Shown one piece after another: positions 25,994 through 37,369 of a stretch of DNA of 64,000 bases. Source of the DNA: Halomonas alimentaria (GTDB lineage: Bacteria; Pseudomonadota; Gammaproteobacteria; Pseudomonadales; Halomonadaceae); the NCBI RefSeq assembly GCF_009902005.1, contig NZ_WUTT01000001.1, forward strand, positions 685,601 through 749,600, read 5' to 3'. The notes beneath the pieces are model-generated. The model worked only from the letters and a program-made list of their open reading frames with translations. It made no database searches and was not told where the DNA came from. Positions within the stretch are counted from its first letter, which is position 1, and every line of letters begins with the position of its first letter. Made by a program: the position numbers and the translations under genes.

Positions 25994-28294
25994 ATGACCA
26001 GGGCTCATATTGCCGGCTACCCCCGCATCGGTGCGGATCGTGAACTCAAGAAAGCCGTGGAGGGCTACTGGCAGGGTGACCTCGACCGCGAGGGACTGGA
26101 GGGCGTGGGACGCGAGCTGCGTGCCCGCCACTGGGAGGAGCAGCGCCGGGCGGGCCTCGACCTGGTCACGGTGGGCGACTTCGCCTTCTACGACCAGGTG
26201 CTCGACCTCTCGGTGACCCTGGGCGCCGTGCCGGGGCGCTTCGCCGCCGAGGAGGAGGTGGCTCGTGGTGAGGTCGACCTGGACACCGCCTTCCGCATGG
26301 CCCGTGGTCGCGCGCCCAGCGGCGAACCCGCTGCGGCCTGCGAGATGACCAAGTACTTCGATACCAACTACCACTACCTGGTGCCCGAGCTGCACGTCGA
26401 CCAGACCTTTCGCCTGGCCAGCTCACGGCTGTTCGACCAGGTGGACGAGGCCCGGGCGCTCGGTCACCCGGTGAAGGTGACCCTGCTCGGCCCCCTGACC
26501 TGGCTATGGCTGGGCAAGGAGAAGGGCGAGGTCGCCTTCGACCGCCTGGCGCTGCTCGACGCCCTGCTGCCGGTCTATGCCGAACTGCTGGCACGCCTGG
26601 CCGAGCAGGGCGTGGAGTGGGTCCAGCTCGACGAGCCGGCGCTGGTCCAGGAGCTTCCGCAAGCCTGGCAGCAGGCCTATGAGGCCGCCTACAGCGTGCT
26701 CGCCCGGGCCCCGGTCAAGCTGCTGCTGGCCAGCTACTTCGGTGGGCTGGGCGACAACCTGAACCTGGCCGTCGGCCTGCCCACCGACGGGCTGCATATC
26801 GATGCCGTACGCGACCCAGAGCAACTCGAGAGGGTGCTCGATCGGCTACCCGCCTACAAGGTGCTGTCGGTGGGCGCCATCGATGGCCGCAACGTCTGGC
26901 GCGCTGACCTGGCACTGCTGCGTGAACGCCTGGCGTCGGCCCGCATGCGACTGGGCAGGCGGCTGTGGATCGCCCCCTCCTGTTCGCTGCTGCATGTGCC
27001 GATGGACCTCGAGCGCGAGGGCGAGCTGGATCCCGAGCTCAAGAGCTGGCTGGCCTTCGCCCGCCAGAAGCTCGACGAGACGGTGACCCTGGCGCGCCTG
27101 CTCGATGGCAATGCCACCGAGGTCGACCATGAGCGCCTGGAGTCGGCCACCAAGGCGCTGCAGGCTCGCCGCGAGTCGCCACGCCTGCATCGCCCTGCGG
27201 TGGCCGACCGCCTGGCCGGGGTAGAGCCGACGGATCATGAGCGCCGGAGCCCCTATCCGCGGCGCGCCCTGGCCCAGCGTCGGGCGCTGGACCTGCCGCT
27301 GTTCCCCACCACCACCATCGGCTCCTTCCCCCAGACCGATGCCATCCGCGCCGCGCGGCGTGCCGCCAAGGCCGGCGAGCTCTCCCGGGAGGCCTACGAG
27401 GCGCGCATGGAGGAGGAGATCGCCCAGGCGGTGGCCCGCCAGGAGGCGCTGGGCATCGACATGCCGGTGCACGGCGAGCCGGAGCGCAACGATATGGTGG
27501 AGTACTTCGGGGAGCGGCTCGATGGCTACGCCTTCACCCGTTTCGGCTGGGTGCAGAGCTATGGCTCGCGCTGCGTCAAGCCGCCGATCATCGTCGGAGA
27601 CGTCAGCCGTCCGGGCCCCATCACGGTGTGCTGGAGCGAGTTTGCCCAGTCGCTCACCGACAGGCCCATGAAGGGCATGCTGACCGGGCCGGTGACCCTG
27701 CTGCAGTGGGCCTTTGTGCGCGATGACCAGCCCCGCGAGACCACCTGCCGGCAGATCGCCCTGGCCCTGCGCGACGAGGTGCTCGACCTGGAGAGGGCCG
27801 GCATACGCGCCATCCAGATCGACGAGCCGGCGCTGCGCGAGGGGCTGCCGCTGCGCCGCTCCCGATGGCAGGGCTACCTGTCCTGGGCAGTGGAGTGCTT
27901 CCGGCTGGCCGCCTCGGGCGTCGCCGACGAGACGCAGATCCACACCCATATGTGCTATGCGGAGTTCAACGACATCATCGAGTCCATCGCCGCCCTCGAT
28001 GCCGATGTCATCACCATCGAGACCTCGCGTTCGGACATGGAGCTGCTCGATGCCTTCCACGACTTCGCCTATCCCAACGAGATCGGGCCCGGCGTCTACG
28101 ATATCCACTCGCCCAACGTCCCCGAGGTGGAGGCCATGGTGGCGCTGATCGAGAAGGCCGCCGAGCGCATCCCAGCCGAGCGACTGTGGGTCAATCCCGA
28201 CTGCGGCCTCAAGACGCGCCGCTGGGAGGAGGTGGCGCCGGCCCTGGCCAATATGGTGGAGGCCGCGCAGCGGCTGCGGCGACGCTACGGCTGA
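25994..28294 (+). CDS. metE: Cobalamin-independent methionine synthase
   Basis: This 766-aa enzyme transfers the methyl group of 5-methyltetrahydropteroyltri-glutamate to homocysteine. Both barrels are present: the N-terminal half begins [23 protein letters not shown], and the C-terminal catalytic half starts at [15 protein letters not shown] (about residue 435). Zinc ligands are visible as the His and Cys of [10 protein letters not shown] and the Cys of [10 protein letters not shown]. The ATG at 25994 has an AGGTGGA site before it; ATG 25976 would add six residues. The gene is divergent from metR and likely activated by it. Confidence 0.96.
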   Translation: MTRAHIAGYPRIGADRELKKAVEGYWQGDLDREGLEGVGRELRARHWEEQRRAGLDLVTVGDFAFYDQVLDLSVTLGAVPGRFAAEEEVARGEVDLDTAFRMARGRAPSGEPAAACEMTKYFDTNYHYLVPELHVDQTFRLASSRLFDQVDEARALGHPVKVTLLGPLTWLWLGKEKGEVAFDRLALLDALLPVYAELLARLAEQGVEWVQLDEPALVQELPQAWQQAYEAAYSVLARAPVKLLLASYFGGLGDNLNLAVGLPTDGLHIDAVRDPEQLERVLDRLPAYKVLSVGAIDGRNVWRADLALLRERLASARMRLGRRLWIAPSCSLLHVPMDLEREGELDPELKSWLAFARQKLDETVTLARLLDGNATEVDHERLESATKALQARRESPRLHRPAVADRLAGVEPTDHERRSPYPRRALAQRRALDLPLFPTTTIGSFPQTDAIRAARRAAKAGELSREAYEARMEEEIAQAVARQEALGIDMPVHGEPERNDMVEYFGERLDGYAFTRFGWVQSYGSRCVKPPIIVGDVSRPGPITVCWSEFAQSLTDRPMKGMLTGPVTLLQWAFVRDDQPRETTCRQIALALRDEVLDLERAGIRAIQIDEPALREGLPLRRSRWQGYLSWAVECFRLAASGVADETQIHTHMCYAEFNDIIESIAALDADVITIETSRSDMELLDAFHDFAYPNEIGPGVYDIHSPNVPEVEAMVALIEKAAERIPAERLWVNPDCGLKTRRWEEVAPALANMVEAAQRLRRRYG

Positions 28295-28403
28295 GTGCTT
28301 GGCCCGGCGGTGCGGCAGCCGTGAGCCGTGAATGGAGGTCGGGTGTCGCGGGGGCTGTTATGCTCGACCCATCATGGAACTGCAACCCCCGCAAGGAGAT
28401 GCC

Positions 28404-29105
28404 ATGCCTCGCCCACTCGTCCCCGCCGTCCTCGGCCTGTCGCTGCTGCTGGGTGGCTGTGCCACCGCTCCCGCGCCGATCACCTCGGGCGATCACGCCC
28501 CGCTGCTGCCCTCGGTGTTGTTCTCCGGCGGCGCCGAGGCCTTCACCGCCTGGCGCTGCACCCCGGACCAGGGGCTGGTGACTGCCGACCCTGCCCCCGA
28601 AGGTGAGCTGCGACTGTGGTCGACCCATGGTGCCTGGCGCCTGGCGCCAGCCGTGGTGGCCAGCGGTGCGCGCTTCGAGCGTGACGGGATCAGCTTCTGG
28701 AACAAGGGCGACGAGGCGGTTGTGGAGACGCCCCGTGGCCGGCTGGAGTGCCGGGCGAGCATGCGGCGCCAGGCACTGACACGCGAGCAGCGTCCCGGTG
28801 TGATGTTCCATGCCCGGGGCAACGAGCCGGGTTGGATGGCGAGCCTCGCCCACGACCGGCCCGAGGTGCATCTCAGCCTCGATTACGGCAGCCGCGAGCA
28901 GACGTTGCCCTACCGGGTCACCACCATGGACAACGAGGCAGGTCGGGTGATCCTGGCCAGCGGCCGCGGTGACACCCCCTTCGAGCTGCGTATCGAGGCC
29001 CGGGCCTGCTTCGATGACATGAGCGGCGAGCCCTTCCCGGCACGGGTCACCCTGAGCGTGGACGGTGAGCAGTATCGCGGCTGCGGCCAGGGCATCGCCC
29101 CCTGA
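28404..29105 (+). CDS. MliC-domain lipoprotein with COG3650-type C-terminal domain
   Basis: This 233-aa outer-envelope lipoprotein has a signal sequence with lipobox LLGGC (acylated Cys about residue 19). Residues 45-110 look like a MliC domain, the fold of membrane-bound inhibitors of C-type lysozyme: YxCxxG is replaced by 'TAWRCTPDQG', then 'GISFWNKGDEAVVETP' and a second Cys. The C-terminal part (RGNEPGWMASL, FELRIEARACFDDMSGEPFPARVTLSVDG, YRGCGQ) matches the COG3650 domain. AAGGAG precedes the ATG at 28404. The likely role is lysozyme resistance or envelope protection. Confidence 0.8.
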   Translation: MPRPLVPAVLGLSLLLGGCATAPAPITSGDHAPLLPSVLFSGGAEAFTAWRCTPDQGLVTADPAPEGELRLWSTHGAWRLAPAVVASGARFERDGISFWNKGDEAVVETPRGRLECRASMRRQALTREQRPGVMFHARGNEPGWMASLAHDRPEVHLSLDYGSREQTLPYRVTTMDNEAGRVILASGRGDTPFELRIEARACFDDMSGEPFPARVTLSVDGEQYRGCGQGIAP

Positions 29106-29254
29106 CCGGGGCTCGGTGCTTTTCACGCGGCCTGGCGATTCGAGCGAATTTTTCGTTTTTGTCGAACGTGGACTGCGGTTTTTTGCGCTTTTCGTTGCAA
29201 TGGATTCATCTATCATGGCGATCATATTCCTGATTCCCGCTGGAGGAGATCGCC

Positions 29255-29863
29255 ATGACTACCCGAGCACTCGTGATTACCGCGTCCATTCTCGCCGAGA
29301 ACGGCCAGTCCAAGGGCCTCGCCGAGCACTTCATCGCCCAGGCGGAGGGGCGCGATGACCTCGCGGTGACCCACCGTGATCTGGTGGCCGATGAGCTGCC
29401 CCATCTTGGCCTGGCCGAGCTGGGCAGCTGGCAGGTCGCCGCGGAGGAGCGCAGCGCCGAGCAGCGCGAGCTGGCCGCGCGCTCCGACGCCCTGATCGAC
29501 GAGCTTCGCGACCATGACGTGGTGGTGCTGGCGGTGCCCATGTACAACCTGGGCATCCCCAGCCAGCTCAAGTCCTGGTTCGACCGCGTGATGCGTGCCG
29601 GCGAGACCTTCCGCTACACCGAGAACGGCCCCCAGGGCCTGGTGGAGGGCAAGCGGGCGGTGATCCTGGCGGCCCGCGGTGGCCAGTATGCCGGCACCGA
29701 GAAGGACACCCAGACCCCGCACCTCAAGCTGATGCTGGGCATGATGGGCATCACCGAGGTGGACACCGTGTTCGCCGAGGGGCTCAACATGGGCGAGAAC
29801 CATCGCGAGGCGGCGCTCAAGGAGGCCCGTCAGGCCATCGACGGCCTGGTCGAGCGCCTGTAA
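29255..29863 (+). CDS. azoR: FMN-dependent NADH-azoreductase
   Basis: This 202-aa flavodoxin-fold quinone/azo reductase uses NADH and FMN. The FMN phosphate loop is TASILAENGQSKGLAEHFI. 'VPMYNLGIPSQLKSWFDRVMRAGETFRYTENGPQGLVEGK' is the conserved AzoR central block, and the protein ends with the family's 'EARQAIDGLV' helix. GGAGGAG lies just upstream of the ATG. Such enzymes mainly detoxify quinones and electrophiles. Confidence 0.93.
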   Translation: MTTRALVITASILAENGQSKGLAEHFIAQAEGRDDLAVTHRDLVADELPHLGLAELGSWQVAAEERSAEQRELAARSDALIDELRDHDVVVLAVPMYNLGIPSQLKSWFDRVMRAGETFRYTENGPQGLVEGKRAVILAARGGQYAGTEKDTQTPHLKLMLGMMGITEVDTVFAEGLNMGENHREAALKEARQAIDGLVERL

Positions 29864-29890
29864 GGCGACGCAGGGCGAGCACAGAGTTCA

Positions 29891-29926
29891 CGCAGCGGGG
29901 CGGCCAACTGGTCGCCCCGCTGCGTT
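29891..29926. terminator. Bidirectional terminator between azoR and tag
   Basis: CGCAGCGGGGCG and CGCCCCGCTGCG form a perfect 12-bp stem between the convergent azoR and tag genes. The T tract is weak (TTATGC), but the placement is typical of a shared terminator. Confidence 0.7.
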
Positions 29927-29956
29927 ATGCTGCGTGCCCCCATGTCCTACTTGACT

Positions 29957-30493
29957 TCAGGCCCGGACCCAGCGCGGCCCGGCGGCAAGGATGCGCGCCT
30001 GCACCGGGCAGTCGTCGCGGTGGGCGCCGGGCAGGTAGCCGGTGCTCATCAGGAACTCCCCGGTGATCTCCGGCCCGGTGAACTTGAAGGTGCGCTTGAA
30101 TAGCCTGACCCAGTCGGCGTGGGGCAGAGGATGGTGATGGTCGAGCCAGCCGCGGAAGCTGCCGTGGGCGTCGCGCAGGGTCTGGAGCACACCGGCGTTG
30201 TGGATCACCGCCTCGACCTTCAGACGATTGCGGATGATGCCGGGGTCGGCGAGCAGACGGGCGCGCTCGGCCTCGCCGTAGGCGGCCACCCGGTCGATAT
30301 CGAAGCCCTCGAAGGCGTGCTGGAACGCCTCCCGCTTCTTCAGCACGGTGAGCCAGGAGAGCCCCGCCTGGTTGATCTCGAGTGTCAGGCGCTCGAACAG
30401 GGAGTCGTCATCGTCCACCGGAAAGCCGTACTCATGGTCGTGGTAGGGGCCGTGAAACGGATGTCCCGGCGCCATGTCACAGTAGTCGCTCAT
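29957..30493 (-). CDS. tag: DNA-3-methyladenine glycosylase I
   Basis: This 178-aa base-excision repair enzyme removes 3-methyladenine. Tag features are '[31 protein letters not shown]' with the catalytic Glu in the LTLEINQAG helix, '[37 protein letters not shown]', and the C-terminal zinc ligands in AHRDDCPV. The N-terminus keeps Cys5 and His17-like residues of the zinc-snap motif. Confidence 0.92.
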   Translation of the reverse strand: MSDYCDMAPGHPFHGPYHDHEYGFPVDDDDSLFERLTLEINQAGLSWLTVLKKREAFQHAFEGFDIDRVAAYGEAERARLLADPGIIRNRLKVEAVIHNAGVLQTLRDAHGSFRGWLDHHHPLPHADWVRLFKRTFKFTGPEITGEFLMSTGYLPGAHRDDCPVQARILAAGPRWVRA

Positions 30494-30583
30494 GCTTGGA
30501 TCTTCCCATTACGCGCCGCTCCCATCGGGTTTACACTGCCCATTCACGCTACACGACTCACGCCACACGACAAGGAGTCCGAT

Positions 30584-31024
30584 ATGCAGTACCTGCACAC
30601 CATGGTGCGCGTCAGTGACCTGGACGCCTCGCTGCACTTCTACTGCGACCTGCTGGGCCTCAGGGAGGTGCGCCGCAAGGAGAACGAGAAGGGCCGCTTC
30701 ACCCTGGTCTTCCTCGCCGCGCCCGATGATGAGGCGCGCTCCAGCGAACTCCAGGCCCCGGAGCTGGAGCTGACCTGGAACTGGGATCCGGAGGAGTACG
30801 GCGGCGGGCGCAACTTCGGCCACCTGGCCTTCCGGGTGGAGGACATCTACGCCCTGTGCGAGAAGTTGCAGAGCGCTGGCGTGACCATCAATCGCCCGCC
30901 CCGTGACGGCCATATGGCCTTCGTCAGGAGCCCCGACGGCATCTCGGTGGAGCTGCTGCAGAAGGGCGAGGCACAGCCGCCCCGCGAACCCTGGGCCTCC
31001 ATGGAGAACACCGGCACATGGTAA
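30584..31024 (+). CDS. gloA: Lactoylglutathione lyase (glyoxalase I)
   Basis: This 146-aa VOC-fold metalloenzyme converts the methylglyoxal-glutathione hemithioacetal to lactoylglutathione. Metal ligands are expected at His5 (QYLHTMVRV), Glu near residue 61 (ELELTWNW), His near 80 ([10 protein letters not shown]) and Glu near 127 (GISVELLQ). All are present. AAGGAG precedes the ATG at 30584. The stop overlaps the META-domain gene by seven bases. Confidence 0.94.
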   Translation: MQYLHTMVRVSDLDASLHFYCDLLGLREVRRKENEKGRFTLVFLAAPDDEARSSELQAPELELTWNWDPEEYGGGRNFGHLAFRVEDIYALCEKLQSAGVTINRPPRDGHMAFVRSPDGISVELLQKGEAQPPREPWASMENTGTW

Positions 31025-31476
31025 CGGCACAACCTATGCGCAAGGCCCGCCCGCTGTTGGTGCTGGCTGCCGCCGCCCTGCTGGCCGCCTGCGGCAGTCG
31101 CTCCCCGGCCCCCGCCGAGGACTCTTCCGGCGCCCTGGAGGGGCCGCTGGTGGAGCAGCGCTGGAACCTGCTGCTGGTGGGCACAAGCGAGCGGCTCTCG
31201 ATGCCCGAGACCCCCTGGTTCGAGCTCGACCGCGAGGGTCGCCTGGTGGGCAGCGACGGCTGCAACGAGATGCGTGGCCGGGTGCGCCTCGGCGACAGCC
31301 AGCGTATCGAGGTCACCGAGCTCGCCACCACGCGGCGCGGCTGCCCCCAGCTGGAGGATGCCGCCCGGGTGACGGCGATGCTGGAGACCGCCTACCGCTA
31401 CCTGATCGACCACGATCGGCTGGTGTTCTTCGGCCCCGACCAGCGGGTGCTGGGTGGCTGGCGCCAGGCCAACTGA
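31018..31476 (+). CDS. META-domain (HslJ-like) lipoprotein
   Basis: This 152-aa protein has a lipoprotein signal (lipobox LLAAC, Cys about residue 25) and a META domain: '[14 protein letters not shown]', '[15 protein letters not shown]', '[34 protein letters not shown]'. The two Cys in GSDGCN and RRGCP are typical of HslJ-type proteins linked to stress and antibiotic tolerance. ATG 31018 overlaps the end of gloA (ATGGTAA); ATG 31036 is an alternative start. Confidence 0.85.
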   Translation: MVTAQPMRKARPLLVLAAAALLAACGSRSPAPAEDSSGALEGPLVEQRWNLLLVGTSERLSMPETPWFELDREGRLVGSDGCNEMRGRVRLGDSQRIEVTELATTRRGCPQLEDAARVTAMLETAYRYLIDHDRLVFFGPDQRVLGGWRQAN

Positions 31477-31506
31477 GCTGAGCCCCAGGCAACCAGCCTC
31501 CTGAAA

Positions 31507-31547
31507 CGACAGCGCCCCCGCCGATGACTCGGCGGGGGCGCTGTCGT
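31507..31547. terminator. Bidirectional terminator between META gene and secF
   Basis: A very strong inverted repeat (ACGACAGCGCCCCCGCCG and its complement) lies between convergent genes. It should fold into an 18-bp stem on either strand, ending the META transcript and the queA-tgt-yajC-secDF operon. Confidence 0.85.
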
Positions 31548-31568
31548 TCGGCCCGGCAGGCCTGCCGC

Positions 31569-32492
31569 TCAGGGCAGCTCCTCGGCCTCGGGGTCCTCCT
31601 TCCTTGCCGGAATCAGGTCCTCGCGGCTGAGTCCCAGCGGCAGCAGCAGGGCGCCCGAGACATAGATGGAGGAGTAGGTACCCACCACCACGCCGAGGAT
31701 AAGGGCGATGGCGAAGCCCTCGATCATGTCTCCGCCCAGCGCCAGCAGCGCCACCAGCACCAGCAGGGTGGTACCGGAGGTGGCCAGGGTGCGCGACAGG
31801 GTCTGGTTGAGCGATTCGTTGAAGATCGCCGGCATGTCGTCGATGCGTGACTTGCGGATATTCTCGCGAATGCGGTCGTAGACCACGATGGTGTCGTTGA
31901 GCGAGTAGCCGATCACCGCCAGTACCGCGGCCAGCACCGTGAGGTCGAACTCCCACTGGAACAGTGCGAAGGCGCCCACCACGATGATCACGTCATGCAG
32001 CAGTGCCAGCAGTGCGCCGATGGCGAACTTGTACTGGAAGCGGAAGGCCACGTAGAGCATCACGATGCCCAGCGCGACCAGCAGGCCCAGCCCGCTCTGG
32101 TCGCGGAGCTGGTCGCCCACCTGGGCGCCGACGAACTCGGCGCGCACCAGGTCGACCTCCTCGCCACTGCGGCGCAGCAGCTCCACCACGCGGTCGCCCA
32201 CGTCGGCATCGAAGGCCTGCTGCAGGCGGATCAGCACCTCGTTGGCGGCGCCGAAGGTCTGCACCGAGACATCGCGGAACTCCGCGGCCTCCAGGGCCTG
32301 GCGCACCGCGTCCAGGGAGGGCGCCACGGCGTAGCGCACCTCCACCAGGGTTCCGCCGGTGAAGTCCAGGCCCAGGTTGAGCTGCTGGAGCAGCAGCGCG
32401 ACGATCGACGCCAGGATCAGCAGGCCGGAGACCGCGAAGGCGGCCTTCCGCTTGCCCATGAAGTCGAGCTGTCTATTGACCAGGGTTTTCAT
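31569..32492 (-). CDS. secF: Protein translocase subunit SecF
   Basis: This 307-aa inner-membrane protein works with SecD to use the proton gradient in the late stage of Sec export. It has six transmembrane helices and a periplasmic domain. SecF blocks seen are 'LNLGLDFTGGTLVEVRY' (the D-F-T-G-G motif), 'IGYSLNDTIVVYDRIREN' and 'SGTTLLVLVALLALGGDMIEGFA'. It starts nine bases after the secD stop and is the last gene of the operon. Confidence 0.96.
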   Translation of the reverse strand: MKTLVNRQLDFMGKRKAAFAVSGLLILASIVALLLQQLNLGLDFTGGTLVEVRYAVAPSLDAVRQALEAAEFRDVSVQTFGAANEVLIRLQQAFDADVGDRVVELLRRSGEEVDLVRAEFVGAQVGDQLRDQSGLGLLVALGIVMLYVAFRFQYKFAIGALLALLHDVIIVVGAFALFQWEFDLTVLAAVLAVIGYSLNDTIVVYDRIRENIRKSRIDDMPAIFNESLNQTLSRTLATSGTTLLVLVALLALGGDMIEGFAIALILGVVVGTYSSIYVSGALLLPLGLSREDLIPARKEDPEAEELP

Positions 32493-32501
32493 GATTACCT
32501 C

Positions 32502-34352
32502 TCAGATCCAGAGCTTCTTGACCGGCTTGCCGCCGTAGGCGAGGTTCACCATGGCGCGGGTCACCACGAGAGCGGTGAACAACGAGGTGAGGATGCCCAG
32601 CGACAGGGTCACGGCGAAGCCCTTGACCGGTCCGGTGCCGATCGAGAACAGGATCACCGCCACCAGCAGGGTGGTGATGTTGGCGTCGACGATGGAGGTG
32701 AAGGCGCGCTCGTAGCCGGCGTGTATCGCTTGCTGTACCGAGAGCCCCGTGCGCAGTTCCTCGCGTATCCGCTCGAAGATCAGCACGTTGGCGTCCACCG
32801 CCATGCCCAGCGTCAGCACGATGCCGGCGATGCCGGGCAGCGTGAGGGTGGCACCGAGCAGCGACATCGCCGCCACCAGCAGGGTCAGGTTGAGCGCCAG
32901 GGCGAGGTTGGCGAAGATGCCGAACACCTTGTAGCGAATCAGCATGAACAGCACCACCAGCAGCAGGCCGATCTGCACCGACATCACGCCACGCTCGATG
33001 TTCTCGGCGCCCAGGCTCGGGCCGATGGTGCGCTCCTGCACGAAGTAGATCGGTGCGGCCAGCGAGCCCGAGCGCAGCAGCAGGGAGAGCTCCGCCGCCT
33101 CGGTGGGCGAGTCGAGCCCGGTGATGCGGAAGCTGTTGCCCAGTGCGCTCTGGATGGTGGCCAGACTGATGATGCCGCGTTCGGTATAGGCATCGCGGAC
33201 CACCGTCTCCTCGCCATCGACCATCTCCACGCTGTCGCGGGTCTTGTGCTCGATGTAGACGACCGCCATGTTGCGGCCGATGTTGGTGCGGGTGGCACGG
33301 TTCATCAGGGTGCCGCCGGTGCCGTCGAGGTCGATGTTGACCTGGGGGCGACCGTTCTCGTCGAAGCTGCGGTTGGCGTTGGAGACCTGGTCACCGGTGA
33401 TGATCACGTCGCGCATCAGGTCGGCACTGCGCGACGGCTGATTGCGGAACGGGAAGCTCTCGGTCTCGCTGTCGGGTGTGTCGGGGCGTGCCTCGAGACG
33501 GAACTCCAGATTGGCGGTGGCACCGACGATGCGCTTGGCCTCGGCGGTATCCTGTACGCCGGGCAGTTCCACCACGATGCGATCCGGTCCCTGGCGCTGT
33601 ACCAGCGGCTCCGCCACGCCCAGCTCGTTCACCCGGTTGCGCAGGGTGGTGAGGTTCTGGTTGATGGCGTAGTCCTGGATCTCGTTGACCGCCTGGTCGG
33701 TGAGCGTCATGGCCAGGGCAGCACCACGACCATCCCCTTGGTTCTCGTACTGGAAGTCGGGGAACTCACGGCTGATCAGGCTTCGCGCGGTATCGCGATC
33801 CTCGGCATCGGTGAAGCTCAGCGTCAGGGTGCGGTCGTCGATCTCGGTGTCGCGGTAGCGGATGCGCTCGTCGCGCAGCAGCTCGCGCATGGCACTGGCG
33901 TTGACCTCCAGGCGCTGGCTGACGGCTGCCGCCATGTCCACTTCCAGCAGGAAGTGCACGCCGCCGCGCAGGTCGAGGCCCAGGGTCATCGGCGAGGCGG
34001 AGAGCGACTGCAGCCACTCGGGGGTCGACTCGGCCAGGTTGAGCGCGACCACATACTCCTCGCCGAGCATGGCGGCGACCCTGTCGCGGGCGGCGAGCTG
34101 AGCGTCGGGGGTGCGCAGGCGCAGCAGGGTGCTGGTCTGGCTGCGTTCGATGTTCTTGATCTCGATGCCGGCATCGTTCAGGGACGCCTGGATACTCTCG
34201 AGCTGGCGTTCATCGACAGTGGCGTCGCCGCGTTCGCTGCTGATCTGGATCGCCGGATCTTCCGGGAAGAGATTGGGCAACGAGTAGACCAGGCCGACGA
34301 GCAGGACGATGAGTATCAGCAGATACTTCCACAGGGGATAACGGTTGAGCAT
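32502..34352 (-). CDS. secD: Protein translocase subunit SecD
   Basis: This 616-aa inner-membrane protein has one N-terminal helix, a large periplasmic region and five C-terminal helices. Motifs are 'LGLDLRGGVHFLLEVD' (the D-L-R-G-G signature), 'RVNELGVAEPLVQRQGPDRIVVELPGVQD' and 'GMAVDANVLIFERIREELRTG'. It precedes secF in the queA-tgt-yajC-secD-secF order found in E. coli and relatives. Confidence 0.96.
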   Translation of the reverse strand: MLNRYPLWKYLLILIVLLVGLVYSLPNLFPEDPAIQISSERGDATVDERQLESIQASLNDAGIEIKNIERSQTSTLLRLRTPDAQLAARDRVAAMLGEEYVVALNLAESTPEWLQSLSASPMTLGLDLRGGVHFLLEVDMAAAVSQRLEVNASAMRELLRDERIRYRDTEIDDRTLTLSFTDAEDRDTARSLISREFPDFQYENQGDGRGAALAMTLTDQAVNEIQDYAINQNLTTLRNRVNELGVAEPLVQRQGPDRIVVELPGVQDTAEAKRIVGATANLEFRLEARPDTPDSETESFPFRNQPSRSADLMRDVIITGDQVSNANRSFDENGRPQVNIDLDGTGGTLMNRATRTNIGRNMAVVYIEHKTRDSVEMVDGEETVVRDAYTERGIISLATIQSALGNSFRITGLDSPTEAAELSLLLRSGSLAAPIYFVQERTIGPSLGAENIERGVMSVQIGLLLVVLFMLIRYKVFGIFANLALALNLTLLVAAMSLLGATLTLPGIAGIVLTLGMAVDANVLIFERIREELRTGLSVQQAIHAGYERAFTSIVDANITTLLVAVILFSIGTGPVKGFAVTLSLGILTSLFTALVVTRAMVNLAYGGKPVKKLWI

Positions 34353-34419
34353 GCGGGCCCTGTCCTAGGTAGCTGACGATAGGTTGCTGAAAAGCAGGGG
34401 AGCTGACGCGATCACGCCA

Positions 34420-34450
34420 CGACCGCCGCCGGCACTGCCGGCGGCGGTCG
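34420..34450 (-). terminator. Strong hairpin between yajC and secD
   Basis: CGACCGCCGCCGGC and its complement form a perfect 14-bp stem with a 3-base loop in the 146-bp gap between yajC and secD. No T run follows in the direction of transcription, so it may be an attenuator or mRNA-stability element rather than a full terminator. Confidence 0.5.
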
Positions 34451-34498
34451 AAGGGCGGCCCGACGGCGTGAAGCAGCCGGGGCCGGACAGGACACGGG

Positions 34499-34831
34499 TC
34501 AGATGGACTTGATGGTGCCCTTGGGCAGCACGGCGGCCACGGCGCTCTTCTGCACGTTGACCTGGGTGCCCTCGGCGATCTCCATGGCCAGGAACTCGCT
34601 GTCGTCGCTGACCTTGGTGATGCGCCCCAGCATGCCGCCGCCGATGACGACCTCGTCACCCTTGGAGAGGCCGGCGATCAGCTGCTTGTGCTGCTTGGCA
34701 CGCTTGGCCTGGGGCCGCCACAGCAGGAAATAGAAGATGGCAACGAAACCGACCAGCATGACAATCTGGGCGATGCCGCCACCGGCGGGAGCGTCCTGGG
34801 CGTAGGCCGGCGCGATAAAGAAATCCAGCAT
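34499..34831 (-). CDS. yajC: Preprotein translocase subunit YajC
   Basis: This 110-aa small membrane protein associates with SecDF. One transmembrane helix (about residues 19-37) contains the family signature 'FYFLLWRPQAKRAKQHKQLIAGLSKGDEVVIGGG'. The short N-terminal segment 'MLDFFIAPAYAQDA' is usual in this family. ATG 34831 is preferred over an upstream in-frame ATG at 34879 because it matches the family start. Confidence 0.94.
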   Translation of the reverse strand: MLDFFIAPAYAQDAPAGGGIAQIVMLVGFVAIFYFLLWRPQAKRAKQHKQLIAGLSKGDEVVIGGGMLGRITKVSDDSEFLAMEIAEGTQVNVQKSAVAAVLPKGTIKSI

Positions 34832-34931
34832 GGATGTGGGTCTCCTGGTTGGGATGGGTAAGGGGGTCTGCCACGCCATCGCGGGGCAGTGGCAACCGGT
34901 GCCCGGCCCTCAGGGCGCGCACCGGTGGCTG

Positions 34932-37116
<2,185 letters not shown>

Positions 37117-37189
37117 GCGGTTCGGGGTCCGGTGGTTTCTGGCAAGCCGCCTAGGATACCGGCTCGCTGGCGCGAAGTCAGGCCCGAGA

Positions 37190-37217
37190 TTGACCTGCCG
37201 GGCGGCCCACGTATAAT
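37190..37217 (+). promoter_or_regulatory. Sigma-70 promoter of tRNA-Leu
   Basis: TTGACC at 37190-37195 and a perfect TATAAT at 37212-37217, spaced by 16 bases, lie 12 bases before the mature tRNA 5' end. This is a near-consensus strong promoter, as expected for a tRNA gene. Confidence 0.88.
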
Positions 37218-37229
37218 ACTCGCGGCGTT

Positions 37230-37316
37230 GCCGGCGTGGCGGAATTGGTAGACGCAGCGGATTCAAAATCCGCCGGGTGCAAGCCCTTGTCGGTTCGAGT
37301 CCGACCGCCGGTACCA
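37230..37316 (+). tRNA. tRNA-Leu (anticodon CAA)
   Basis: An 87-nt cloverleaf with a long variable arm typical of class II tRNA. The anticodon stem GCGGA/TCCGC encloses the loop TTCAAAA, giving anticodon CAA (reads UUG). The T-arm contains GGTTCGAGTCC and the CCA end is encoded at 37314-37316. The acceptor stem pairs GCCGGCG with CGCCGGT, with a G-U end pair. Its 3' 59 bases are the attL core of the island. Confidence 0.96.
37258..37316 (+). repeat. attL: 59-bp core direct repeat
   Basis: Bases 37258-37316 (the tRNA anticodon arm to CCA) are identical to 61220-61278. The identity stops at both edges, with mismatches at 37257/61219 and 37317/61279. This is the left attachment site, keeping the tRNA gene whole. 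Confidence 0.95.
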
Positions 37317-37320
37317 CTTT

Positions 37321-37350
37321 GAAAACAGTCGCTTACGAGCGGCTGTTTGT
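37321..37350 (-). terminator. Hairpin between tRNA-Leu and integrase
   Basis: AAACAGTCGCT and AGCGGCTGTTT form an 11-bp stem with one mismatch. Read on the minus strand it is followed by TTTTC, so it can end integrase transcripts. On the plus strand it may also stop tRNA-Leu transcription, standing in for the native terminator displaced to 61,295. Confidence 0.7.
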
Positions 37351-37369
37351 GCTTCTTCCCTCCCCATTT

